The position numbers and the translations under genes are program-made. A model generated the notes under the pieces. It saw only the letters and a program-made list of their open reading frames with translations, did no database searches and had not been told where the DNA came from. From contig JAHYIO010000036.1 in assembly GCA_020543525.1 (NCBI GenBank), forward strand, positions 434,001-498,000: a DNA stretch of 64,000 nucleotides, read 5' to 3'. Below are positions 47,502-59,318 of this stretch, piece after piece; position 1 is the stretch's first letter, and the number at the start of each line of letters is the position of its first letter. The stretch comes from Coriolopsis trogii (taxonomy: Eukaryota > Basidiomycota > Agaricomycetes > Polyporales > Polyporaceae).

Positions 47502-50500
47502 GCTAGCACTTTTGTTGGTTCTGAATGGGAGACTTCCTGATCTCTTGCGTGGATTCTGGCGGAGGGGGGCGGCGGCATGACTTGTGAGTGGGCCGGGGAA
47601 GGACGGTGCGTGCGTGGCAGTGGGAGAAACGGTGCGTACGTGGCGAGGGTCGTCTGAGGGAGCCGTGCACGATTGGCGACGGGCGGTGGTGGGCGAGTAT
47701 CTCGACTGAACACGAGCATCTCCCTGATCGATCACTTGACTCCGTCTTGTTCATACAGGCTCATTTTGTTCATACAGGCTCATTTTGTTCATACGGGCTC
47801 ATTCTCTCTTATACAGCTCATTCTCTCTCATACAGGCTCATTCACTTCTTCATGCAGGCTTTTCTCTCATTCATTTTCTTCATACAGGCTCACGCACGTC
47901 TTTCATAGGTCATCCATGCAGTCGCAGAGGCCAACTTCCCGGTGCCGGCGACTACTCTCCTTTTCATGGAAGACTGTTCTCGGTATGTCCTTCCGACGCT
48001 TGTCTCCTCTCTGCCGTGTTCCAGTCATAACAATAGCCTCATCCCCAGTTCGCACCAAGGAGAACCAGTAGCGCTACTGTTCTGTGAGTGGTAGAGGCCA
48101 GCCGCCAAATCGCACACATGTCTGATCCAAAAACAGGTACGAGAGAGGGTCGTACATATTTGGGACTGCGGAGGTCAAGAGGCAGACAACACCATTCCTG
48201 CATGCGGTGTCAACACTGTGTGTGACAGATGCAATGGATGCCTGCCTCAAGTTTCATTTGCACGCCTGGCGCGTAGACACTGCCATGTGAAGATCTGAGA
48301 CTGTCGCGAGCAATGGACTGACCTGGACCGAGTTTGTTTACCCGATGCATGCATCGCCTACTACGCGGTGATTGTTTCAAACCACCTGCTCTCACAATGG
48401 TTGAACCTCCCGGGAGTCACCTGCGCACGGCCATCTCAATGTTGCATTCCCTCAGAGTGTCAGACCTGGGTGCTGCATCTTCCGTCGGAGATAGAGTAGC
48501 CCGTGTGACTGTTTTTGTGCTCCGTAATGTAATTGAATCGTTTATCTCACTTTGCAGATTGTGTACATATTCCCATGTCTTATGATGCATCTCAGACACT
48601 CTCGGCTATCTCGGGTATAAGTAGTGCATTTGTCATGGACTCAACTTAACATTGAACCAGACGATACGGGAGAACTACTATGAGTAACAGGCTCAGGCAG
48701 AATGTCTAGTCGTCAAATTCAGAGATAGGGTCAGAGTCTGAGTCCGAGTGATCACCATCTGCCAGAACCTCATACCCAGCCGGATGCCAAGCCATCCGCA
48801 CCCCGTGCATGTTGATGATTGGTCGGGGATCTGATGGTGTGTAGGGACGTCCGGGTCTCGCCTCCTCCTCCGCGATAATTGAGTCCTGAACGACCTTTGC
48901 ACTCTTTGGACCATTGCGCTCATACCGGGGTGTCCGGATCTGTCCATTCTTGTCGTAACGTGCATGATGCCGGCCAATGTTGCTGCGGCCATAGTTTGGA
49001 ACTGGGGCAGAAGCAGGCTGTACAACTCCCGGGCATGCGCTCTCTGGATTGAGCCTGGCAGCGTGGAGCTCAGCGGGTGAGGCAGGTGCAAAGTAGAGTT
49101 GTGGTGGATCAGTGGTCAAGAGGCGTATGAGGACTCGGACGTGGTGCAGGGGCAGATCACCGGGATTCCCAAATGGGATGTGGCTGGGCCACCCGCGGCA
49201 TATGAGCTCCAAGCCATGGACAATGTCCTTGACAAATGTCTCCAACTTGTACTGCATCGTTGCATGTGGATCACCAGATGCCTGGACTTGAGTAAATAGT
49301 CAGTAAGAGACATACATGTTAGGGAGGCCCGCTCGAATCACGGTGCACTCACTGAGCCGCTCTTTTAACAGCCGTCGAACTGTCCCGCGGACTTGGCCTG
49401 ATGGCGTTGAGTAGACACGACGGGGTGCTTGTTCAGGTGGATGGGAGAGCAACACAGAGGATGCATGAGCTGTGTGTATCATGACAAGACGACGGCGTAC
49501 AGCAGGCATGATGACTGATCGGATTGTTCAAACTCTCAAGAGACAACTAGTATTTATACTACAAAGGCAGAGCGCACAGATGTCAATGACACCAAGATAG
49601 TAGATGGTGTCCATGTTCTCATTTGCCGTGTCCATGACACACATACTGCATTCATCCTGGGAGAAGATGAAGTGCCGTCTCTCACCCGTATCGTTGTTGC
49701 ACAACCCGAGACTGTGTGAAAGTACATGATGCGGTGCATCACAATTGCCTTTGCCTTGTTGAGAGCTTGACCATGCCGCTCTCGCTACCAACACTTTGGT
49801 ACAGGGTCACTCAACTCGCTTATTGTCACTTTCTCTCATCTGTTCTATTTGCTGCAACGGCATTGGTTCCAGGTGGTGCAGGTGGAATGTTGCCCCCATC
49901 TCTAGTTACAAAACAGACGCACTGCAGCCAGTGCCAGAGCTGCAATGCAAGCACGTGTCTTGAGTCTTGACTTGCTACAGCACAAACACGACACCAAGAA
50001 ATTCGCTAATCACCTTCACCGGAAGCTACCCTGCAACATCAGTCCTCATCGTTGCGATGGTCGTGCAAGAGGTGCGAGGTCCGCCTACTCAAGCGATATT
50101 GAGATACGTATGTCCGAGACTTGGCCAGTGGGCGGGCTGCATGGCCGACGGAGCACTTTTCAAGCGACCAGTCTCAGTGAGTCTGGGAGATGAATGTTTG
50201 GTATAGCGCAGACGCAGGTGGCACACCCTCTTTCTGTCAACAAGAGAGCAGTCAATGGCTCTGGAAGTGATAGACTCTGACGACTTCCCGTCCTCTCCAG
50301 AGACTGCCGAATCCTCATCTTTGTTGTTGGTGGTGGTCATGCGCTTTTGCTCTTCCGATGTCACTGGCAGACTGTCCCTGGTTCAACGGTGTTCATCCCT
50401 GCCAGAGTCCAGACTGTTCAACATGATGTCAGGAGCCTGGATCACGATTGCCTCGAGAAGCTCCCGGGACCCGGAGCTGCCCTTGTCAGATGATAGTACG

Positions 50501-53073
50501 TTCACGGATGCGAGGAACCGCCTTGTGCGACTCAGAGCTCACACACATATGACAAATCCGGCAGAATACACTGGGCGTGCGGAACGTAAGAGAGACAAGC
50601 GTGAGTCGCTTACTAGCATGGACGGCTGAGTGAAGCGAGGGTTACTCGACGGGACTATTCCGAGACGCGAGTGTTTCAGCCAAGGGGTTATGCTCCTTGC
50701 GAACGCTGTGTGCGCAGAGCTGGTGGTCCGTGCGGCGTACATGGCGAGAGGTCAAAACATATTTAGAGCCCCGGATAAGGCGCGGCATTCTGCACTCCTC
50801 TCCCCCGCTCTCACATTTGCTCTGCTACCTGCTTGCACCCTTGCGAGGACCGCGTCCTGCTGCTGAGGATCAGCATGTCGACCTTGTTGTTCCGGCCGAA
50901 TTGCTGCTCGTCGTCCATGTTGTTGGGTGAGTGGTCGCTTTGTTTGAGGCAAATCGCTCCTAATCGCTTTGCACGCCGCTGGTTCAGCTGCATACCTCTC
51001 CCGGGTGTCAGGAGCACGTTATCGCACTCACTTTCTTGGCGTCATGTGAAGACACAGTGTTGGCCGTTTGATGGTCCTGTCGCTTTTGTGGGTGAGTGTC
51101 GGTCCGTACACGTCTTGCATGTTGGCGCAAACACTGACTGTCAATTACCGCTTCCGGGACAGCCGCAGGTGATGGTCCACTCTGCGCTGCCTTACCCTGG
51201 TCGTCTGGATCAGCTCATGACCACTCAGAGCTCGACGTGAGTCTTCCACAAATACGTACCTGGTGTCATGTGCAGAGACAGCGATGGCTCCTGCACCGCC
51301 ATCGGCCGTCGCTCCCGGGACGTCTGGAGAGCATGGCCGCCAAGCCAGCACCATACCTGGGCAGTATCATAGGCGGGTATAGTACGCGCATTGCGTGGAG
51401 AATCCCGATGGACGGCGACAACGGAGCGAGGCAATTGTAGAGACTCGGTCAGTGTCACCTGTGGTGAGCGCAAACGTACCTGTCCCGGGATGGCCGCAGG
51501 GTATGATGAACGCTGAGCCGCGGCGCTTTGTCCTAGCCGTCTAGACGAGCTGCCAGGTGAGGTGAGTAGTCAATTGAGTTGCGCCCGATCTGAGGCATAG
51601 GCTGAGTGCATGGCAGATCAGGAACGACAGTGATTCATGCCCCTTTCGCGACCGGAGACACTGGAAAGCAGCGCGCCCGGTACCAGCTAACGGGGCGACG
51701 GGGCAAAGGTCTGATGGTGGGAAGACCATCACTGCGCGTAGGCGTCGTTGTCGTGATAGATACGCTTCGCAGGAGCAAGGCTCTTCCTGTTGGTCAAGAG
51801 GGGATAAGGGGAAAGAGATGACGTGTTGCCCAGAGGAGTAGAGCATGCACATGCCAGTGCGGGCGTAGTCTGCAATGGGAGTGGGTGGGCTACAGCAGTT
51901 AGTACAATGTGGTGACGTTACAGATGGTTGATCAATGCTGGGACGAGGGACACTCACCTGGCGGGATGGATATGAGCACGGATGTCGTCGGGCTTCAATG
52001 TCAGTCAATCACAAGCTGCGTACCTGTTCTGTCGAGGCCCGGGTGTCTCGTATGTCGTTGTCTGGCTAGCCCTGCCTATCGCGCGCTTTCCTGACGCAGG
52101 AGTCAATTCCGGCCCGTTCACATATGCCAGTTGTCGACAGAGAGCTCGAGCAACTTGTCACCCATCCTCATACTCACGCAAGCCGCAGGCCTCTCATGTG
52201 TTGCTGGAAGAGTCCCGGTCGTCTGGATCAGCTCATGCCGGGATGGTGGCTAGCGCATGGGAAGAGGGAGACAGACAGGCGAAGGTAGCAACGAGGGAAT
52301 CGTCGGGAATTGTGAGGGAGCGGGACGTTCGGGATGGGAAGACGGTATCGTTGATCAATGCTGGGACGAGGGACGCTCACTTGGTGGGGTGAATATGAGC
52401 ACGGATGTCGTCGGGCTCCGATGACAGTCAATCACAAGCTGTGTGTGTGTTCTGTCGAGGCCCGGGTGTCTCGTGTGTCGTTTGGCAGCATGCGCGTGCG
52501 ATGTTTTGCGCAAGCCTGTCCGTTCACGTACACGACGGAGAGCTCGAGCAACTCGTCGCCCATCCTCTCACTCACCCACCCAAGCTGCGGGTCTCCCTTG
52601 TGTTGCTGGAAGAGTGCCAGTCGTCTGGATCAGCTCATGCTGGGAGGGCATGCGGCGCGCGGAGAGAGGGAGATAAAATTGCATTGACAGCGGTACGGAC
52701 GACAGAGTAACTATGCGCCCCATGTCGCCCTCATGCGCGCCTGCGAGGTGAGAGGGGGAGAGAACGTACCGGAGAACGGGTTTCCAACAGTGGCAACGAC
52801 GACCGCCGGGAGGACAGTCGCTGGGGCAGCCGTCTTGAGGAAGTCGACGTTCGAGAGGTGTGCAGAGGAGAGCAGAGCGGGCGCCGGCGGACATGGCTGG
52901 GACGGCGACTGACAGAGTCGAGGCGAACAAGAGCAGCGGGAGGGAAGCAGAGGCGAGCAGACGAGGAGCGATGGAGCGAGAGAGCAAGGGAGCGACGGAG
53001 CGAGCAAGAGAGAGCAAGAGAGCAAGGGAGAGCACAGAGGGCCGTGAGCGACGCGAGACGAGGCTGGAGCGCG
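47502..53073. repeat. Spacer module 2, fifth copy
   Basis: 5,572 bp, nearly identical to the fourth copy. Three-unit minisatellite from about 47747, minus-strand gene at 48706-49509, then about 3 kb with only unassigned short frames, the internal duplication and the GA-rich stretch. Confidence 0.88.
48706..49509 (-). CDS. Unknown two-exon gene of module 2, copy 5
   Basis: Exons 49509-49353 and 49286-48706. Product identical, as far as I compared, to copy 4. Same promoter box and splice sites. Function and family unknown. Confidence 0.6.
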
Positions 53074-53273
53074 CGTCACGTGCAACTCGGCATGCGTCAC
53101 GACTCGCTTCTCTCCGATACAATGATGCATAAACTAGCAGCGGGAGGGGGCTTGCCCTCTTGCTTCCTCCCACAACATCGCCCGACTTGACCACTAGTCT
53201 CCGCTCTGCATACATTAGCTACACGGACTCGAGTCTCCCTTCGACTGGCGTGGCCTCACCTCCTTCAGAGGCT

Positions 53274-56200
53274 ATGGATTCCGACAATGATCTTCATCGC
53301 CGTAGTCCTTCTGTCCGCGGTCCGAGTCCTCGCTCCAAAAAGCCCCGCTTGGATATCAAAGACGAGCTCGACGTGTGGCTCTCACAGAACGAGGCGCTCA
53401 CTAACACTCTGCACACAATCAATAAAGTGCCATGGCCCGAAGGATCGCTTGTGAAGCTTGTCACCGAAGTCAACGCCTACAAACCCGGTACTTTCAACGC
53501 AATGTACGCACAATTCGATGCTGCCACAGAGCTCCTCGATACGGAACCGGAGATCAAGCAACTGGTGCAAGGAGGTGATTTCAAGGGCGTCTTGCACTCA
53601 GGTCTGTATCATTCGTCTCTCCTCCATGTTATTTGTTCACATATCGCCGTCCCACTGCGGCAGACATCCTCTACGTCGCTGGTTTAAAGCCAGCACCCCA
53701 CGATCGCGTACCCTCGTTCCTGCAAATTCAGATAGAGGAAGCTTGGAAGGCCCCGTACATCGGGAACTCGCATGAACTCCTGGCCGCTAATCTTCGCGAA
53801 ATGTACCTTGACTCCGTGGAGAAGCGCAATAACGCAAATGACCGCACTCACAGGGGCTACACGTCCATGATCCAGAGCTCGGGTTCCGGCAAATCAAGGA
53901 TGGCCGACGAGGCTGCCAAACTCATATTCACCATTCCTTTCAACATCCGAGGGGCTGAGCACACGGACGGTACGTGGACTTGTTCACATCAAATGGTGTC
54001 TTTGGTCCGTCCTCAGTCGACTTTAGATGGCGCATGGCCTCCGCCCGATGACTCTGTCCGGAACTGGCTCGTCAATTTCCCAGACATAGACGGCGTGGAC
54101 GAAAGACAGCTCTCTCTCAGATATCTCTGTTTCTTTCGAGCCGTATTCGAAGAGACCGCAAAGGCCGTCCGCGAGAGGTTTCCCGATCGGCCTTCTAGGA
54201 CTGAACAAGAATTTGCGTTGTGTTGGCATATCAAGCTCGCAACTGGCCACTACCGCGATGAGCTGTACCGTTCTATTGTGTCTCGAGCGGTGAGCACATT
54301 TGCCTGTACCGCGTCTCCTCCTCCGTTAACCGAGCCGCTGCATAGAGTGTCTTTGTCGAGGAGTTGACGTCTCTTGAACGCAAAGTAAAGTCCTCTTTCA
54401 ATGTCAGGCACTATACTAATATGATCCTGCTGTATCTCGAAGATGAGGGCTCTTGTCGGAGACACAAGGGTGAGCGAGATTGTTTTCTGACATCGAGGGG
54501 ATCATTGACACATTTGCAACGCGTTTGGAGAGTGCGCACGTGGAGCTCCAACAATACGAGATGAGAACCGTACACAACACGAGAAGCGCGTTGGATGATC
54601 TCGTGTCGCTTGTCCGCGAGCGTTCCAACCATATCGAGTCGCCGGAACGTGTCTCAGCCTCTACAGCCACGTATCCCGCAAAGGTCCGACCTCTCTCTGT
54701 GTTCATCTACTTTGACGAGGCACAGTCACTGGCAGCGAGACCTTCTGGAGTCTCTGGGAAAGTGCCCCTTGATGCCTTTGTACAAACTCTGGATATGTTC
54801 CGAGACCGCGGTGCGTTCACCGTGCTGTTGTCGACGGAGCTGAACATAGAACACTTGCCGCCACCCTCTTCGTACTCTCCCTCTGCACGGTTCCGCAATC
54901 TTGATCGGTACATGCAAGCCCCCCTTACGGAGACGCCCTTCGATTGTTTTGGGTCGCACAAGCTCGAGCCGTTGTCCCTCCGTGCTGACGGTGTCGGCAA
55001 GGTGGAATCTATGGCCCAGTTTGGGCGACCTCTGCGAGTGGTTTTGTCCTGTTTGTTTCTTGGAGTCGTCCGCTGATGTATGACGACAGCTGGAGAGCGA
55101 TGCTAGCGCCCTATCGCAAAAGCACGACCACGGATTCCACAACGGCCTCTGGTGAATACGACTCCGTACCACACGAGGAATGCGAAAGGCTGCTCCACTT
55201 TGCCCGCTCGAAGCTGCTTGGTCGAAAGTCATTGACTGGTGAGCGGACGGAATATGCACGGGCAGCTCAGACGGCCGTTCTTGATGTGCGGATCACGCTG
55301 TCTTACGAGGCTAGCCTCGCATCGACCCACCGGCACCAGGCGGACCTCGTCGCGAACCACATGCGCACTGTCTACTCTATCCCTCGTGATCGCGAATACC
55401 TTCGCTCAGGCTACTCTTCGGAGCCTATCCTGGCGGAAGCTGCGGCGCGCCAGCTCGCTACTTGGCGCCGACTCGAGCACGACCGTCAAGGCCCAGAGCT
55501 CGCCACAGAACCAGCGGTCGACATACTCTGGGACAGCTTCGAGCGCGACCTCCTCGCGCGCAGTGAGATCGATGCGGCAGTTGGGCGTCTGCTACTGACG
55601 CTAGCCCACGACCATGCGGTGACGAACTCTGGGGGGATGCACTTCAGTCAGCCTGTCTCCGTCGCGGATTTCTTCGAAGCGCTTTTCCACAAGCAGGATG
55701 CGGAACGCGTCCTGAACAGCACCCCCGACAACCAGTCCAAGACAGCCGGAAGCACGCTGGGCGAGGTATTCAAAGACGCCGTCCTGAACTTCACGCACTT
55801 TGCGGAGTGGGAGGACGACTCGGTGCCGGAGGAGGAGAGCGCTGTCGGGTGCTTCGTCCGGCACATGGGTCTCGTCTGCCGGCACCGTGGCGCGCGCGTC
55901 GACGTCCTCCTCCCTGTTCTCCTCTGTCGAGATGCCTCCCTCGGGCCAGAGGTGATGTCGGCGATCTTGGTCCAGATCCGTCTCCAAGACAGGGCGGGCT
56001 CCATGTCTGATCACGGCATCGACGAGGACGACGTCCGGTTCTTCTCGCGGGACGGGGGCGCGGCGGACGGGCAGCGGCTGCGGCCGTACATCACCGTGAC
56101 CATGGAGCTGGGCGTCACGAACACTTCAAGTCTACCGCTAGCACACACCACCACCATCCCGCACCCGCACCCGCACCCACACCCGCACCCGCAGACGGGT

Positions 56201-56533
56201 GCTGTCCACCCACGCTACAGCATCTACGCTTACGGATGCTCGCCCTCGGTGTACAAGGTCATAGGGAGGCGCGAGCAGGAGATGTACACGCAGATCGTGC
56301 GGAGCGGTCGACCCCTCGGCGAGCACCCCCGTCAGGATCGCGGCTCGCTCCGTGCGGTGCGGAAGCAGAAGCCCTTCTTTGCGCAGGATCCCGCGAGCTG
56401 GTTCTGGTCCAGAAGCGAGACGGTGGACTGGGGTGAGCAGGCGGCTGAGAGCTCGGGTCGTGGAGACTTGGGTGCTGTGTACGTTGGGAGTGCGATTCGG
56501 GGCAGTCGTGGTGCAGAAGCAAAGTCCGATTGA
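53274..56533 (+). CDS. P-loop NTPase with REase-fold-like C-terminus, copy F
   Basis: Exons: 53274-53601, 53664-53969, 54027-54289, 54346-~54473, ~54533-55033, 55090-56533. The 5' half is of the D/E type (short AGGGGGCTTG leader form, 57 nt intron 2). The 3' half is of the A/C type: the 14 base deletion is absent and the long C-terminus ending in AEAKSD is present, so this copy is mosaic. P-loop, Walker B and the FTHF, VDVLLPVLL and AILVQIR motifs are intact and no premature stop was seen. Similarity to the other copies ends about 70 bases after the stop codon, where the unique right flank begins. Confidence 0.7.
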
Positions 56534-56603
56534 GGATTGATGACATTACTCGTACACATTGTACTGCATCCCCGGCTGTCTTCGCCTGCAGGACGTTTGT
56601 ATC

Positions 56604-57159
56604 AGCGCTTTCGTTCGTTTCCCCATTACCGTCTGTAGCTCTAGATGTGGCTTCGCTCCTCCCGCCAATTTTCTGTCCCAGTTCCGTATCATTATCGTAA
56701 AGCACGTTGTACGCCCGACACTCTGTACATTACGTATCCGCAATCAGAGAACGCATTTCTTATTGTCTGAAGCGAAACGCGACCCAACCTCGCGCCGGAT
56801 CGAGACCTGGCATTTGAGAGCGTGCAGCATGTGTGTAAGCATGCGGTAAGTTGCCAATCCGGGTCTTGCACTTTCTGGCGGGCCCACCGCGCGAGACGGT
56901 CTGGAGGCGAGCGCGTCAAACGATTATGGGCGCTGGCAGTGATGTTCACCTGTGTGTTGACCGTCCGAGTTGCCAGAACCTACCGCCAGGGTACAGGCCA
57001 ATACCCTTCTCTGCCGTGCCATTCCTTCGACGGTGCGCTATCATACGAATACGCTCGGGACTTCGAGCTACGTATACAAAGACCGACTCTACTGCAAGTA
57101 CGGCTTGCAGCCTTAAATATCGTACATATTGGTATACATACCTAGCAGCATCCGTCCGC
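56604..57159. other. Array right border and intergenic DNA
   Basis: Homology to module 2 fades over about 20 bases after 56603, then the sequence is unique. Frames of up to 178 codons cross the region (for example 56851-57387, plus) but they overlap the end of the minus-strand membrane-protein gene and show no domain. Probably the 3' regions of two convergent genes. Confidence 0.5.
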
Positions 57160-59318
57160 TTAGACGTGTTCGATCTTCGCCATGGGGAACGAGTAATCGT
57201 CTACTTGCGACTCTCCGAGTCCGGCATGCCTGCGTGCTTCGAGATTGACGGGCACAGTTCGTCCAGAGACATTCGTCCACTGCTTGGCGTCTTTGACGGG
57301 CCCGCGTGCGGGCTGGACTGCCCGGAGGCCGAATGTGCCGAAGTCTTCACCTGCGAATACGTTCGTACCCGCGGTCGCTATCGATAGGCGGCAGTTGAGA
57401 CTATATTCGACGCATGAACCACCTTTCCGTGAGCATGGGATCGCGATCATGGATATGGAAGCCACTGACACAGCCAAAACCGAAAGAGTGTATGCTAAGC
57501 ATGGAGATGTAGTGAGGAACAATGCGTTGGATGCGGTGCAAGAACGTACATTTGATGGTCAGGAGATTGAGTCCTGTGTAGATCATATTAAGTGGTTGGG
57601 ATAGAGACTGAGGAGTATAATGTTCAATCAAACTATTGCCTTGGGCTTCGGTTTAGATTGACTTACGAAGATCAAGCAAAGAGTGGCAAGAGTGCTGCAT
57701 AATGACTTAGTTCCGAAACGCGATCCAGGGCAACTCGCATGCTCAGTACCTTGTGAGGAGTCCTTTCGACTATTCAGCTTGGATTCTACGAATGTGGTAA
57801 TAAAGCGTATCGCACCTGTATTTATGATGTACACTATGAGCACGTTCAGACGCGCCTTGGTCCTGAATCATGCCGGTCAGTTGGTCAGTGTCAAATACAC
57901 AAAGCCAGAATGCAGCTCACGTATCAAAGCCAGTACGGCTCTTGCGCCTCAAGTATATGATAAGAGTGGTTGTGAGCAAGGTATCCGTGGCGAATATGAG
58001 GGCGTAGCCGGAGGATAACAGCCACTGTAAACGCGTGTCAGCGCTCATGAAGCCTAATATGATAATATAGTGCGCACGGTGAACGGTCCCCAACTTGCAA
58101 ATGAGCGTTTCTGTATCCTGTTCACATTACATCTTGAGCTATCGACCCGTTTACGTACCTGGGGTGTTAGATGACTTACGTGACGACGGTTGCGGCTGCC
58201 GAGATACACACGAGTACTAGTGAGAAGGAATGATCTGTGTGATGTGTGATTTGCGAAGGATACGAACCAGCTCCGAACCCTGTCGGACATCGGCGAAGGC
58301 AAAGTGTCAGTTACCAGAGGTTACTGCATACTTTGCCCATAACGCACCGATGGTACCCAGCATGAGGATACACTTTGTGTGCGTAAGCCGATCTTCCATA
58401 GAAGTAAAGTAAATAGCAACTTACTGCAGCAATCACCACAAGACGATGTGAGATCCCGGCTCCCACTGCAAACCCTGGTTTCATATCACCCTTCTTCATG
58501 TATCAGAGCCACTCACGGATGTATACCCGTCTCACATAGAACCTGTGAGCGAGAATGAATATAGGGCGACGTCATAGAAATTGGATGTGTAGCTACATCT
58601 GCGCAGTAAGAATGATCACCATCTACCAATCACCAAACCGGTCAGGCATTGCTTACACGCTCGCCCTGTGACATGTCACGTACCGAAACAGGTATAAGGG
58701 CCTGTAAATTACAGGAAGTTGAGCTAGATAGTCCAGTCTGGAGGGTGCTGGGACACGAACCTGGATAGACCTATGATGATATGAGCGGAGAATATACGAG
58801 AATTGGGCGTTCACTGACCACACGCCGTCCAGTAGTGCGACAGGCTTGAAGTAATTTGATACCAGGTAATAGTAGCTGAAAAACGTAAGGAACTACACCA
58901 GCCTAGCAGCCTGAGTGTAGAATGCCTACAGACCAAAAATGTATACACAAAACCGCATGGGCTGTGTCGAAGAGACTGGCACCGAATCAAAGTCAACGAA
59001 TAGCGCTTTTGGCGAGATGAAGGCACTTTACAAGAGAATCAACACCTGTAAACAATCAGCAATACGTAGCAATTCGAGCGATCCAAGACAGAGGCACTGA
59101 CCGTCGCTTTCATGATTTTAAGGTCGCTTTGGTACGTCTTGAGGTAGTGAAAGGTCTGATTGCAAGTCAAGCCATACATACTGCAGATGAGTTAGAGGAG
59201 ACGGACGGCCTGGCTAGCCCAGTATAGGCCACACTCACATCATGCTGATGAAGGCTCCGAGGAGTAATACACCCATTGTGTCATCGAGGGCTGGTGGGGG
59301 GAAGAGCAGGGCCGACAT
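57160..59318 (-). CDS. DUF6534-like multi-pass membrane protein, many small exons
   Basis: The start is ATG at 59318 (MSALLFPPPALDDTMGVLLLGAF). Exons traced with confidence: 59318-59239, 59180-59102, 59045-59032 (only 14 nt), 58975-58934 and 58875 to about 58815. Introns are 56-58 nt. Later coding segments are clear but their borders are not: RFYVRRVYI near 58541-58517; a membrane helix with VLVCISAAATVVT near 58230-58190; ATDTLLTTTLIIYLRRKSR near 57985-57925; RLNVLIVYIINTG near 57865-57825; LYPNHLIYTGLNLL near 57610-57565. The last exon ends at 57160. The order GVLLLG, YGLTCNQTF, LFDTAH, YYYLVSNY, VW, TD...YLRRKSRTGF matches the basidiomycete DUF6534 family (about seven helices, function unknown). 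Probably a plasma or internal membrane protein. Confidence 0.75.

Larger units (their letters stand above)
4109..56603. repeat. Tandem array of a 9,082 bp unit: six NTPase modules, five spacer modules
   Basis: Near-identical DNA recurs head to tail. The conserved left edge (CGTCACGTGCAACT) is at 4109, 13341, 19224, 34910, 43992 and 53074. Module 1 is about 3.5 kb and module 2 about 5.57 kb. Spacing between D and E, and between E and F, is exactly 9,082 bp. B to C is 5,883 bp because of an internal deletion, and C to D is enlarged by a copia insertion and extra minisatellite units. The array starts and ends with module 1, so the outer copies have unique flanks. The left copy has extra, different sequence just upstream of its first exon; the right copy loses similarity after 56603. 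This is the expected product of unequal crossing-over between two module 1 copies flanking one module 2. Confidence 0.93.

Noticed and set aside
4109..56603. Searching for CRISPR arrays, rRNA or tRNA genes, or telomere repeats as the reason for the array
   Set aside because: The repeat unit is 9 kb of gene-bearing DNA; no short spaced repeats, ribosomal sequence or TTAGGG runs were seen.
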